Positions 27,811 to 37,012 are shown, numbered from the stretch's first letter. The stretch: 64,000 bases of DNA from Allobosea sp. 67-29 (GCF_001898115.1 NZ_MKSQ01000010.1:1-64000); one strand, 5' to 3'. Numbers and translations are program-made. The notes: generated from the sequence alone by a model not told the origin.

Positions 27811-28608
27811 ATGGCTGAATTCAATCTCCCGAAGAACTCCCGCCTCGTCGAAGGCAAGGCCTGGCCGAAGCCGGCCGGCGCCAAGAACGTCACCGAGTTC
27901 AAGATCTATCGCTGGAGCCCGGACGACACCGCGAATCCGCGCACCGACACCTATTATGTCGACCGCGACGATTGCGGGCCGATGGTTCTGGACGCGCTGA
28001 TCTGGATCAAGAACAAGGTCGATCCGACGCTGACCTTCCGCCGCTCCTGCCGCGAGGGCATCTGCGGTTCCTGCGCCATGAACATGGACGGCAAGAACGG
28101 GCTCGCCTGCACAACCGGCATCGACGAGTGCGGCGGCACCGGCAAGAGCGCCGGCAAGGTCGCGATCTACCCGCTGCCGCATATGCCCGTCGTCAAGGAC
28201 CTCGTGCCCGACCTGACGCGCTTCTATGCCCAGCACGCCTCGATCGAGCCCTGGCTGCAGACCACGACGCCGGCTCCCGAGAAGGAGTGGCGCCAGGCGA
28301 AGGACGACCGCGAGAAGCTGGACGGGCTCTACGAGTGCATCCTCTGCGCCTGCTGCTCGACCTCCTGCCCGAGCTACTGGTGGAACGGCGACCGCTATCT
28401 CGGCCCGGCGGCGCTGCTGCAGGCCTATCGCTGGCTGATCGACTCGCGCGACGAGGCGACCGGCGAGCGGCTCGACAATCTGGAAGATCCCTTCCGGCTC
28501 TATCGCTGCCACACCATCATGAACTGCGCGAATGCCTGCCCGAAGGGGCTGAACCCGGCCAAGGCGATCGCCGAGGTCAAGAAGATGATGGTGGCGCGCC
28601 AGGTCTGA
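27811..28608 (+). CDS. sdhB: Succinate dehydrogenase iron-sulfur subunit
   Basis: A 265-residue electron-transfer subunit. The 2Fe-2S cysteines are in [22 protein letters not shown], the 4Fe-4S and 3Fe-4S ligands in [17 protein letters not shown] and [12 protein letters not shown]. It is the last gene of sdhCDAB. A non-coding repeat region follows. Confidence 0.97.
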   Translation: MAEFNLPKNSRLVEGKAWPKPAGAKNVTEFKIYRWSPDDTANPRTDTYYVDRDDCGPMVLDALIWIKNKVDPTLTFRRSCREGICGSCAMNMDGKNGLACTTGIDECGGTGKSAGKVAIYPLPHMPVVKDLVPDLTRFYAQHASIEPWLQTTTPAPEKEWRQAKDDREKLDGLYECILCACCSTSCPSYWWNGDRYLGPAALLQAYRWLIDSRDEATGERLDNLEDPFRLYRCHTIMNCANACPKGLNPAKAIAEVKKMMVARQV

Positions 28609-28932
28609 GCCGGCGCGAACGCTACTGGCGCGGCCGTCTGACGCGACGGCCTGCGCTTCCGGTGCTCACGTACTGATGTACGCTCCGCTCCGGTTCTCGA
28701 CCGCCATGCCAGCCGACACACGCCCGCGCATTCGCGCTCGGCTCAGCAGCGTGTCATCCCGTGCGCGCTGCAGCGTGCAGCACTGCTGCGCAGACACGGG
28801 ATCGTTTTCCGATAAGGGCGCGTTCTCATGCAGGAAGGCCCCTTTTTGTTGAAGGGGCGCCTTCTCGTCGCGCGGTTCCGCATCTGCGCAGCAGCACTGC
28901 GTGCTGCAGCGCGTGCGGGATGACACGCTTGG
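28609..28932. repeat. Intergenic stretch with a 46-bp inverted repeat
   Basis: No credible gene lies in these 324 bases. Two 46-base arms (28749-28794 and 28883-28928) are inverted copies matching at 40 of 46 positions; the six mismatches fall as three dinucleotides. Both arms begin or end with GTGTCATCCCG or its complement. Between them is a smaller hairpin, AAGGCCCCTT / AAGGGGCGCCTT (28835-28863), with T-rich loop. Upstream, 28650-28695 contains CGTACTGATGTACG. It may end sdh transcription from the left and dadA-like transcription from the right, or be a dispersed palindromic repeat. Confidence 0.7.
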
Positions 28933-30174
28933 TCAGCGGATGTAGCGGCCCGGCCGGAACGGCTTCGGGTCGATCAGCGGCTTCTCGCCGCAGACCATCG
29001 CGGCGATGATCTCTCCGGTGATCGGGCCGGTCGAGAAGCCGATATGCTGGTTGCCGAAGGCGAGCCAGAGGCCGGGATTGCGCGGCGCCTCCCCGATCAT
29101 CGGCAGCGAATCCGGCAAGGTCGGCCGCGCGCCGCGCCAGGTCTCGCCGACGACCTCGCCGAGCGGGAAGGCCTTGCGGGCCGAAGCGGTGGCGCCGTCG
29201 ATCTGGCGGTGGTCGTCCGGGGCGTCGCGGAAGGAGAGGTCGACGCCGCTGGTGATACGGACGCCCTGCTCCATCGGTGCCATGTAGTAGGCTGCGTCGA
29301 CATCGTAGACCGGCCGTGACAGGCCGGTGCCGGCCGCCGGCTTCAGATGGCGGTGATAGCCGCGCTCGACATCGAGCCACGGATCGAGCCCGAGCGGCTT
29401 CAGCAGGTCTCCGCTCCAGGGGCCGAGCGCGACCACGGCGAGGTCGGCCTCGAAGGTGCCTTGCGTCGTGCGCGCCTGCCAGCGCGCGCCCTGCCGGGCC
29501 AGCCCCGCGACCTCGGCCTGCTCGATGCGCCCGCCGCGCTCGGCGAAGAGGGCGGCGTAGGCCGCGGTGACGGCGCCGGGCGAATCGACCGATCCGACCG
29601 AGGGGATCAGCAGCCCGGCCGGGAAGATCGGGTTCAGGCTCGGCTCGACGGCCGAGATGCCCTGCCGGTCGAGGATCTGCGAGGCGATGCCGTGGCGCTT
29701 CAGGAAGTCGTGCTCCGCCCGCGCCGCCGCGTGGCCGGCCTCGCTGCGCCAGAGCTTCAACGTGCCGGTCTCGCGCAGGCGATGCGACACGCCCGCTTCG
29801 GCCATCAGGGCGCGGTGCCGCTCGACGCTGCTCGCCGTCAGCGCCTGCAGTGCTGCGATGCGCGCGGCCGCCTGCGAGGGGCGGGCCTCCCAGAGGAAGC
29901 GCAGAAGCCAGCCGGGGCGGGAGAAGGCGCGCCGCCAGCTCAGGTTGAGCGCCGGGTGGCGATTGCCGAGATAATCCCCGATCCTGGCGTAGAGCGAGGG
30001 ATTGTTGAGCGGCACGATCGAGGACGAGGCGAGCACGCCGGCATTGCCGTAGGAGGTCTCGCGTCCGGGCTCCCTGCGGTCTATCAGCGTCACAGTGATG
30101 CCGCGCTGCTGGAGCGCGAGCGCGCAGGAGACGCCGACCATGCCGGCGCCGAGAACAAGGGCTGTACGGGTCAA
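28933..30174 (-). CDS. DadA-like FAD-dependent D-amino acid dehydrogenase/oxidoreductase
   Basis: A protein of about 413 residues in the DAO family. The FAD motif is VLGAGMVGVSCALALQQRG with the acidic end of the second strand in LIDRREPG. C-terminal family motifs are TWRGARPTLPDSLPMIGEAP and FGNQHIGFSTGPITGEIIA. DadA-type enzymes oxidise D-amino acids to 2-oxoacids and pass electrons to the quinone pool. The proposed TTG start at 30174 overlaps the amidotransferase stop by 4 bases. ATG-type starts up to 30213 would add 13 residues. The substrate is not determined. Confidence 0.88.
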   Translation of the reverse strand: MTRTALVLGAGMVGVSCALALQQRGITVTLIDRREPGRETSYGNAGVLASSSIVPLNNPSLYARIGDYLGNRHPALNLSWRRAFSRPGWLLRFLWEARPSQAAARIAALQALTASSVERHRALMAEAGVSHRLRETGTLKLWRSEAGHAAARAEHDFLKRHGIASQILDRQGISAVEPSLNPIFPAGLLIPSVGSVDSPGAVTAAYAALFAERGGRIEQAEVAGLARQGARWQARTTQGTFEADLAVVALGPWSGDLLKPLGLDPWLDVERGYHRHLKPAAGTGLSRPVYDVDAAYYMAPMEQGVRITSGVDLSFRDAPDDHRQIDGATASARKAFPLGEVVGETWRGARPTLPDSLPMIGEAPRNPGLWLAFGNQHIGFSTGPITGEIIAAMVCGEKPLIDPKPFRPGRYIR

Positions 30175-30965
30175 GGCGATGTCGTTCCGGCTTCGGCCGG
30201 CTCCTTCAGCCAATGGTCGAGGAAGGCGTCGAGCCAGAGCCGGATCGCCGGATCGTGCTGGAACCAGCCGGGGATATGGGTGTGGCCGAGCTGGGCGCCG
30301 GGCATCAAGGTCCGCTCATAGCCGCGCACCGACCAGCGATACATCATCGCCGGCGTCACCTCGGGATGGAACTGGATGCCGTAGACGCGCGAGGCGGCCC
30401 GGATCGCCTGGGTCGGGAAATCCCCGCCGGTGGCGAGGCATTCCGCGCCTGTCGGGCAGTCGAAGCCGTCGCGATGCCATTGATAGACCGTGCCGGGCCA
30501 GGCGAAGCCGGCGGTCTGCGCATGGGCGTGCCCGGCCTCGGTGATCGAAAGCGGGTAATAGCCGACCTCGGCCCGGCCCTCGCCGTGGGTGTAGACGCGC
30601 GCGCCCATCTGCTTGGCCAGCATCTGGGCGCCGAGGCAGATGCCGAGGAAAGGCGCATCCTCCTTCAGGCAGGTGCCGATCCAGTCGATCTCGGCCTTGA
30701 CGAAATCGTCCGGGTCGTTGGCGCCCATCGGGCCGCCGAAGATCACGGCGCCGGCATGGTCGCGCATCGTCTGCGGCAGCGGGTCGCCGAAGCGCGGCTT
30801 GCGGATGTCGAGGGCGTGGCCGCGGGCCTGCAGCAGGCGGCCGACGCGGCCGGGGGTCGAATGCTCCTGATGGAGCACGATGAGGACCGGCTTGCGGGCG
30901 GGCGAGGCCGGCCGCGTGCTGGCGGGAGGGCGGGCCGGGCGGAGGGGAAAGGCGTGCTCGTTCAT
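30171..30965 (-). CDS. Class I glutamine amidotransferase-like protein
   Basis: A 264-residue GATase1 protein related to the GMP-synthase amidotransferase domain. The nucleophile Cys is in FLGICLGAQMLA and the His-Glu of the triad in GIQFHPEVTP. The first 26 residues are Pro/Ala-rich and unordered-looking. Stand-alone members hydrolyse gamma-glutamyl bonds or glutamine; the partner is unknown. The overlap with the DadA-like gene suggests that both act in amino-acid or amine catabolism. Confidence 0.88.
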   Translation of the reverse strand: MNEHAFPLRPARPPASTRPASPARKPVLIVLHQEHSTPGRVGRLLQARGHALDIRKPRFGDPLPQTMRDHAGAVIFGGPMGANDPDDFVKAEIDWIGTCLKEDAPFLGICLGAQMLAKQMGARVYTHGEGRAEVGYYPLSITEAGHAHAQTAGFAWPGTVYQWHRDGFDCPTGAECLATGGDFPTQAIRAASRVYGIQFHPEVTPAMMYRWSVRGYERTLMPGAQLGHTHIPGWFQHDPAIRLWLDAFLDHWLKEPAEAGTTSP

Positions 30966-31231
30966 CACCGGCGGCAGGCTCGCTTGCGCGCAGCCCGAGT
31001 CAAGAGGGCGCGTGAAGCCGTGGCGGACCACGACAGCATGAAGTTCCAGACGGAACGAAGCAAGTGGTTTATGTGCCGGAACGGCCATTCCGCCCGCTCC
31101 CGGATGCAGAAGCAAGGAACGGACCGTTTGAGGCTGCGGCAAGGCGAGGGGGGCGCGCCGCGGTCGACCTCGCCCTGCATGCCGCAACCTCCGCGCGCAG
31201 TTCCTCCTTGACCTCGCCACAATCGACTGCC
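30966..31231. other. Intergenic region between the amidotransferase and TetR genes
   Basis: No convincing gene. It holds the divergent promoters of the amidotransferase-dadA pair and the tetR-RND operon. The frames crossing it have no recognisable content. Confidence 0.4.
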
Positions 31232-31255
31232 ATGAGAATGAACATTCATTCTCAT
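31232..31255. promoter_or_regulatory. Palindromic operator of the TetR-RND efflux operon
   Basis: Two perfect 11-base inverted arms, ATGAGAATGAA and TTCATTCTCAT, flank a 2-base centre (CA). The site ends 6-12 bases before the TetR start codon. It is AT-rich against a GC-rich background. This is the size and position of a TetR autoregulatory operator. Confidence 0.8.
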
Positions 31256-31260
31256 TCCGG

Positions 31261-31920
31261 GTGCCGATGTCGACCGATCAGACCGCCTTCCTGCCGGACA
31301 CCGCCCTCTCGGAGCGCCACATCCGCATCCTCGACGCGGCCGAGCGCGTCTTTGCGCGCGCGGGCTTCCATGCCGCGACGATGCAGGATGTGGCGATGGA
31401 GGCGGGCATGAGCCCGGGCAACCTGTATCGCTATTTCAGCTCCAAGGACGCGATCATCGCCGGGATGGCGGAGCGCGACCGCAGCACGATCGCTGCGGAT
31501 TTCGCGGCGCTGTGCCCGAGCCGGGGGCCCTTGCTGGACCAGCTCGAGGAGATCGGCCGCAAGCATCTGGTGCGGCAGCCGCGCGAGAAGGCGGTGATCG
31601 CACTGCAGATCTGGGCGGAGGCGTCGCGCAACGAGGAGATGGCCCGGATGTGCGCCGGCATCGAGGAAACCCTGATCGGCGGCTTGCTCGCCGCGCTGGG
31701 GGAGGCCAAGCGCACCGGCGAGCTTCCGCCCGACCTCGACGAGCAGAGCTTCCTCATGGCGATCTCGATGATGGCCGACGGCTTCTTCTGCCGCCGTGCG
31801 ATCGAACCCCAGTTCGATGCCGAGGCAGGAGCGGACGTGCTGTTCCGGAGCATGCATGCCCTGGCGCGCGTGCTGCCGCTCTCTGCAACGCCGGTGCAAT
31901 CCCTGGAGACGCAGTCGTGA
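31261..31920 (+). CDS. TetR/AcrR-family transcriptional regulator
   Basis: A 219-residue repressor (217 if the ATG at 31267 is used instead of GTG 31261). The TetR helix-turn-helix spans about residues 20-66: RILDAAERVFARAGFHAATMQDVA, then GMSPGNLYRYFSSKDAI. The C-terminal half is a helical ligand-binding domain. The palindrome at 31232-31255 lies just upstream. It overlaps the membrane fusion protein gene (GTGA at 31917), so it very likely represses its own efflux operon. Confidence 0.92.
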   Translation: MPMSTDQTAFLPDTALSERHIRILDAAERVFARAGFHAATMQDVAMEAGMSPGNLYRYFSSKDAIIAGMAERDRSTIAADFAALCPSRGPLLDQLEEIGRKHLVRQPREKAVIALQIWAEASRNEEMARMCAGIEETLIGGLLAALGEAKRTGELPPDLDEQSFLMAISMMADGFFCRRAIEPQFDAEAGADVLFRSMHALARVLPLSATPVQSLETQS

Positions 31921-33158
31921 CCTCCGATCCTGCGGCGCCGCGCCGTCCCGCCCCTGCAATCGAGTCCGTGCCGATGCTTCTCCGTGCCTGCACCCTGCGC
32001 GCGCTGCTTGCGGCGATCGTGGTTCCCGCCGCCTTGGCCGCACCCGCCCTGGCCCAGCCGCAGCCCGCGACGGGCGCCCCGGCGAACGGTCCTTCGGTCA
32101 CCGTGACCCACGCCAAGACCACCGAGATCGTGCAGAGCGTGCTCGTCTCCGGCTCGATCATCGCGCGCGAGGAGGTGCTGGTTTCGCCGCAGGTCGACGG
32201 GCTGTCGATCGTCGCGGTTCTGGCGGAGGAGGGCGACAAGGTCGCGCAGGGGCAGGTCCTGGCCCGGCTCGACCGCACGACCCTCGATGTGCAGAAGGCG
32301 CAGAACGAGGCCCAGATCGCGCGCTCCGACGCCGCGATCGCCCAGGCCAATGCGCAGATCGCCGAAGCCGACGCCAATCTGGTGCAGGCCAACAATGCCT
32401 TCGAGCGGACCAAGGCCCTGCGCGACAGCGGCAACGCGTCGATCGAGACCTTCGACCAGCGCGCCGCCGCTGCCCGCTCGGCCCAGGCCCGCGCCAATTC
32501 CGCGCGCCAGGCCCTCGCCATCGCCGCGGCGGATCTCGCCCTGGCCAAGGCCCAGGGGCGCGACATCGCCGTCAAGCTCGAGCGGACCGAGATCAGGGCG
32601 CCGAAGGCCGGCATCGTCAGCCGCCGCACCGCCAAGCTGGGCGCGACGGCGAGCATGCTGCCGACCTCGGAGCCGCTCTACCGCATCATCGCCGACGGCG
32701 CCGTCGAGCTGGAGGCGCAGGTCGCCGAGGTCGACCTTCCGAGCCTGAGACTCGGGCAGCCGGTCGCGGTGACGCCCGCCGGCGCCAAGGAGGCGCTCCG
32801 GGGCACGATCCGGCTGATTGCACCGGAGGTCGACAAGGCCTCGCGTCTGGGCCGCGTGCGCGTCGCGCTCGACGGCAACCCGTCCGTGGCGATCGGCTCC
32901 TTCGCACGCGGCATCATCGAGACCGGGCGCAAGCGGGCGGTCACCCTGCCGCTCTCCGCCATCACCTATACCCGCAGCGGAGCGACGGTGCAGACCGTGC
33001 AGGACGGCAAGATCGCGACCCGCAAGGTGACGCTGGGCCTGACCGGCGGCGGGCGTGCCGAAATCGCCACGGGCCTCGCGCAGGGCGAGACGGTGGTGGC
33101 GCGGGCCGGCACCTTCGTGCGCGACGGCGACCTGATCACCCCGGTCCCGACGAACTGA
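31917..33158 (+). CDS. RND efflux periplasmic adaptor (membrane fusion protein)
   Basis: A 413-residue HlyD/AcrA-type adaptor. A signal sequence (LRALLAAIVVPAALAAPALA) ends about residue 47 from GTG 31917. Then come a lipoyl half-motif (VSPQVDGLSIVAVLAEEGDKV), a long coiled coil rich in Ala/Gln (about residues 120-205), the second lipoyl half and beta-barrel domains. GTG 31917 has GGAG upstream and overlaps the TetR stop; ATG 31974 would give a tidier signal peptide. It links the RND pump to an outer-membrane channel encoded elsewhere. Confidence 0.9.
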   Translation: MTSDPAAPRRPAPAIESVPMLLRACTLRALLAAIVVPAALAAPALAQPQPATGAPANGPSVTVTHAKTTEIVQSVLVSGSIIAREEVLVSPQVDGLSIVAVLAEEGDKVAQGQVLARLDRTTLDVQKAQNEAQIARSDAAIAQANAQIAEADANLVQANNAFERTKALRDSGNASIETFDQRAAAARSAQARANSARQALAIAAADLALAKAQGRDIAVKLERTEIRAPKAGIVSRRTAKLGATASMLPTSEPLYRIIADGAVELEAQVAEVDLPSLRLGQPVAVTPAGAKEALRGTIRLIAPEVDKASRLGRVRVALDGNPSVAIGSFARGIIETGRKRAVTLPLSAITYTRSGATVQTVQDGKIATRKVTLGLTGGGRAEIATGLAQGETVVARAGTFVRDGDLITPVPTN

Positions 33159-33169
33159 CGGGGCGGGCG

Positions 33170-36100
33170 ATGCGCATCAATTTCTCCGCCTGGTCGATCC
33201 GGAAGCCGGTTCCCGCGATCCTGCTCTTCGTCGTGCTCTGCGTGCTCGGCCTGCTCGCCTTCTCGAAGCTGCCGGTGACGCGCTTCCCCAACATCGACGT
33301 GCCGCTGATCTCGGTCACGGTGACGCAGTCCGGCGCCGCGCCGGCGGAGCTGGAAAGCCAGGTCACCAAGCGCGTCGAGGATTCGGTCGCCAATGTCCCC
33401 GGCGTCAAGCACCTCACCTCGACGCTGACCGACGGCCAGTCGCTGACGCTGATCGAGTTCCGGCTCGAGACCAACACCGACCGCGCCGTCAACGACGTCA
33501 AGGACGCCATCGCCAAGATCCGGGCCGACCTGCCGCGCACCATCGACGAGCCGGTGATCCAGCGCATCGATGTCGAGGGGCAGTCGATCCTGACCTATGG
33601 CGCGGCCTCGGCCGGCATGACCCTGGAGCAGCTCTCCTGGCATGTCGACGATATCGTCGCGCGCGAGTTGCAGGGGTTGAAGGGCGTCGGGCGCGTCGAG
33701 CGCTATGGCGGCGTCGACCGCGAGATCCGGATTTCGCTGGATCCCGACCGGCTGCTGGCGCTCGGCATCACCGCCGGCGAGGTCAACCGCCAGGTGCGGG
33801 CGACCAATGTCGACCTGGCCGGCGGGCGCGGCGAGGTCGGCGGGCAGGAGCAGGCGATCCGCACGCTCGCCGGGGCGAAGACCGTCGCGGAACTGGCCGA
33901 TACCAAGATCACCCTCAGCGGCGGACGCGAGGTCCGCCTCAAGGATCTCGGACGGGTCGAGGATTCGAGCTCGGAGCCGCGCGCCTTCGGCCGGCTCGAC
34001 AAGAAGCCGGTCGTCACCTTTGCGGTCTTCCGCTCGAAAGGGTCGAGCGAGCTCTCGGTCAAGGAGGTCGTGCAGCAGCGCATCGACGAGCTCAACAAGC
34101 GCTACCCCGACATCAGGATCACGCCGATCGACGATGCCGTCGCCTACACGCACGGCAACTACAAGGCCGCGATGGAGACGCTGCTGGAAGGCGCGGCGCT
34201 CGCCGTCATCGTCGTGTTCCTGTTCCTGCGCAACTGGCGCGCCACCCTGATCACCGCGATCGCCCTGCCGCTCTCGGCCATCCCGACCTTCTGGGCGATG
34301 GAGCTGATGGGGTTCTCGCTGAACCTCGTCAGCCTGCTCGGCATCACGCTGGTGACCGGCATCCTCGTCGACGACGCCATCGTCGAGATCGAGAACATCG
34401 TCCGGCACATGAAGATGGGCAAGTCGCCCTACCGCGCCGCGATGGAGGCGGCCGACGAGATCGGGCTCGCGGTCATCGCGATCACGCTGACCATCGTCGC
34501 GATCTTCGCGCCGGTCTCCTTCATGGGCGGCATCGCCGGGCAGTATTTCCGGCAGTTCGGCCTCACCGTCGCGGTGGCCGTGCTGTTCTCGCTGCTGGTG
34601 GCACGGCTGATCACGCCGATGATGGCGGCCTATCTGATGCGGCCGGTGAAGCATGCCGATCCGAAGGACGGCTTCATCATGGGCGCCTATGTCGGGCTGC
34701 TGCGGAGCACGCTGAAGAAGCGGCGCATCCCGTTCTTCCCGCGCTTCGACGGCTCGGGCGGCTGGCGGACCCTGCCGTTCAACACCGCCTATGCGACGCT
34801 GCTCGTCGGCTTCCTCTTCCTGTTCGGCTCGATCCAGGCGACGCAGCTGCTGCCGACCGGCTTCATCCCGGACGAGGACACCTCGCGCGTCGTCGCCTCG
34901 GTGGAGTTGCCGCCGGGCGCGACGCTGGACGACACCCGCGTCACCACCGACAAGCTGGTCGATGCGCTGAAGACGATTCCGGAGGTGCGCGACGTCTTCG
35001 TCCTCGGCGGGGCGTCGCCCACCGGCCAGCGCGAGGTGCGCCGCGCCGCGGTCTTCATCCTGCTGAAGCCGAAGGCCGAGCGCGACATCCGGCAGAAGGA
35101 GCTGAAGGTCACCATCGCCCAGAAGCTCGCCAGCGTTCCCGATGTGCGTGCCTGGTACGTCAACGAGCGCGGCGAGCGCGAGATGGCGTTCTCGCTTTTG
35201 TCGAAGGACGGCGACGCGCTCGATGAGGCGGTGGCGCGCATCGAGGCGCGGATGCGTCAGGTGCCGGGCTACCTCAACGTCGCGACCGCGGGCTCGCTGA
35301 GCCGGCCGGAGCTGCGCGTCACGCCGAAGCTGGAGGAGGCCGCCGCGCTCGGCGTCACGCCCGAGGCGATCTCGGAGGCCGTGCGCGTCGCGACCATCGG
35401 CGATGTCGGCGCCAATCTCGCCAAGTTCAATGCCGGCGACCGGCAGGTGCCGATCCGCGTCCAGCTCGACGAGGCGGCGCGTACCGACATGCGCAATATC
35501 GCGGCGCTGCGCGTGACGAACGCGAATGGCGTCTCGATTCCGCTGACGGCGGTGGCCAATGTCGGCTTCGGCGAGGGCCCGAGCTCGATCGACCGCTACG
35601 ACCGGCTGCGCCGGGCCCAGATCGGCGCCGACCTCAGGCGTGGCTTCGAGCTCGGCACCGCGCAGGACAGGTTCCAGGAGATCGTCAAGGAGGTCGGCCT
35701 CCCGGCCGGCGTCCGCGTCGCCGCGACCGGCGACGCCGAGATCCAGGGCGAGGTCGTCGACGGCTTCATCACCGCGATGACGACCGGTCTGATGCTGGTG
35801 CTGGCCGTGCTGATCCTGCTGTTCGGCTCGGTCTTCCAGCCGATCACCATCCTGCTCTCGCTGCCGCTTTCCTTCGGCGGCGTGGTCATCGCGCTTCTGA
35901 CGACGCACAATGCCGTCTCGATGCCGGTCTATATCGGCCTGCTGATGCTGATGGGCATCGTCACCAAGAACGCGATCATGCTGGTCGATTTCGCGGTCGA
36001 GGAGGTCGGCCGCGGCAAGGATCGGATGACGGCGCTGCTCGAGGCCGGCCGCAAGCGCGCCCGCCCGATCCTGATGACCACCATCGCCATGGCCGCGGGC

Positions 36101-36397
36101 ATGATGCCTTCGGCCTATGGCGTGGGCGACGGCGGCGAGTTCCGCGCGCCGATGGCGATCGCGGTGATCGGCGGACTGATCGTCTCGACGATGCTCTCGC
36201 TCGTTTTCGTGCCGTCCTTCTACGCGGTGATGGACGACCTCCAGCATCTGACGGGCCGTCTGTTCGGGCGCTTCTTCAGCAAGGCCGAGGACGAGAGCGC
36301 CTGGGAGCCGATCCACGATCCCGAGCACGCGACGCCGGGCGAGGCGACGGCAGAGGCGATGGGCCGCAAGGCGCCGCCGCGGCTGGCGGCGGAATGA
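33170..36397 (+). CDS. RND-family efflux transporter permease (AcrB/MexF-like)
   Basis: A 1075-residue inner-membrane proton-driven pump. The N terminus SIRKPVPAILLFVVLCVLG is helix 1, and RFPNIDVPLISVTV with GAAPAELESQV begins the porter domain. The proton-relay aspartates lie in VTGILVDDAIVEIENI (helix 4). The second half repeats the layout, with MLVDFAVEEVGRGKDR and RPILMTTIAMAAGMMP. It has the full HAE1-type length. It follows the adaptor by 11 bases. Substrates are probably hydrophobic toxicants, but specificity cannot be read. Confidence 0.94.
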   Translation: MRINFSAWSIRKPVPAILLFVVLCVLGLLAFSKLPVTRFPNIDVPLISVTVTQSGAAPAELESQVTKRVEDSVANVPGVKHLTSTLTDGQSLTLIEFRLETNTDRAVNDVKDAIAKIRADLPRTIDEPVIQRIDVEGQSILTYGAASAGMTLEQLSWHVDDIVARELQGLKGVGRVERYGGVDREIRISLDPDRLLALGITAGEVNRQVRATNVDLAGGRGEVGGQEQAIRTLAGAKTVAELADTKITLSGGREVRLKDLGRVEDSSSEPRAFGRLDKKPVVTFAVFRSKGSSELSVKEVVQQRIDELNKRYPDIRITPIDDAVAYTHGNYKAAMETLLEGAALAVIVVFLFLRNWRATLITAIALPLSAIPTFWAMELMGFSLNLVSLLGITLVTGILVDDAIVEIENIVRHMKMGKSPYRAAMEAADEIGLAVIAITLTIVAIFAPVSFMGGIAGQYFRQFGLTVAVAVLFSLLVARLITPMMAAYLMRPVKHADPKDGFIMGAYVGLLRSTLKKRRIPFFPRFDGSGGWRTLPFNTAYATLLVGFLFLFGSIQATQLLPTGFIPDEDTSRVVASVELPPGATLDDTRVTTDKLVDALKTIPEVRDVFVLGGASPTGQREVRRAAVFILLKPKAERDIRQKELKVTIAQKLASVPDVRAWYVNERGEREMAFSLLSKDGDALDEAVARIEARMRQVPGYLNVATAGSLSRPELRVTPKLEEAAALGVTPEAISEAVRVATIGDVGANLAKFNAGDRQVPIRVQLDEAARTDMRNIAALRVTNANGVSIPLTAVANVGFGEGPSSIDRYDRLRRAQIGADLRRGFELGTAQDRFQEIVKEVGLPAGVRVAATGDAEIQGEVVDGFITAMTTGLMLVLAVLILLFGSVFQPITILLSLPLSFGGVVIALLTTHNAVSMPVYIGLLMLMGIVTKNAIMLVDFAVEEVGRGKDRMTALLEAGRKRARPILMTTIAMAAGMMPSAYGVGDGGEFRAPMAIAVIGGLIVSTMLSLVFVPSFYAVMDDLQHLTGRLFGRFFSKAEDESAWEPIHDPEHATPGEATAEAMGRKAPPRLAAE

Positions 36398-36401
36398 GCC
36401 G

Positions 36402-36914
36402 TCAGGCGGAAGCCTCGGCCCCAAGCTGCTTGCGGGCGACGGCGGCGCGATAGGCCGCCGTCAGCTCGTCGAGCACCGATCGCTCCGGCGCCGGCGCATC
36501 GAGATGCAGGTGTCGCAGCTCCTGCATGAAGCGCTCCCAGAGCGCCGGGCCGCCTTCGGCGAGAAGCTCGGCGCGGATCGACAGATCCTCGGTGACGGGG
36601 AGGAAGCGGCGGCCCCAGTCGCCCATGGCGGCGAAGACGGGAACGAGCGCGATGCCCATCTCGGTCAGGCTGTAGATCGCCTTCTGCTTGTGGGTGGCGT
36701 CGTCGCGGCGCGAGAGCAGCCCCCGCTCGACCAGCCGCTTCAGCCGGTCGGCGAGGATGTTCGAGGCGATGCCCTCGTCGGACTTCGCCAGCAACTCGCG
36801 GAAATGCCGGCGGTTGCCGAACATGATGTCGCGCAGGACGATCAGGCTCCAGCGATCTCCCAGGATTTCCAATGTCAGGTTGATCGGGCAGCCCGAACGG
36901 CCGGTCTCGCGCAT
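36402..36914 (-). CDS. HxlR-family transcriptional regulator
   Basis: A 170-residue winged-helix regulator. HxlR landmarks are CPINLTLEILGDRWSLIVLRDI, then RRHFRELLAKSDEGIASNILADRLKRL and GLLSRR. The extra C-terminal region (residues 105-170) is common in this subgroup. ATG 36914 has a strong GGAGGAG ribosome site. It is divergent from the DHFR-like gene and shares the inverted repeats in between; regulation of that gene is likely. Confidence 0.9.
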   Translation of the reverse strand: MRETGRSGCPINLTLEILGDRWSLIVLRDIMFGNRRHFRELLAKSDEGIASNILADRLKRLVERGLLSRRDDATHKQKAIYSLTEMGIALVPVFAAMGDWGRRFLPVTEDLSIRAELLAEGGPALWERFMQELRHLHLDAPAPERSVLDELTAAYRAAVARKQLGAEASA

Positions 36915-36925
36915 GCTCTCCTCCA

Positions 36926-36989
36926 AAACCAGTTGCAATATAGGATCGGTTTCGTTACACAGCAACTGATTGCAATTCGAAACTGGTTT
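36926..36989. promoter_or_regulatory. Nested inverted repeats between hxlR and the DHFR-like gene
   Basis: Outer arms AAACCAGTT (36926-36934) and AACTGGTTT (36981-36989) enclose inner arms CAGTTGC (36930-36936) and GCAACTG (36962-36968). TTGCAAT is also repeated, at 36933-36939 in part and 36970-36976. The stretch is AT-rich. It is a good candidate for the HxlR operator controlling both genes. Confidence 0.6.
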
Positions 36990-37012
36990 GACGAAGCTAT
37001 CAGGGGGATGCG

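Noticed and set aside
28666-28926. Cys-rich small open frame between sdhB and the dadA-like gene
   Set aside because: It lies almost wholly within the inverted repeat, and its Cys and Gln runs are translations of the repeat arms.
32966-36424. Minus-strand open frame of about 1150 codons
   Set aside because: It is the mirror frame of the RND transporter. Its His/Arg/Asp-rich low-complexity sequence has no family features.
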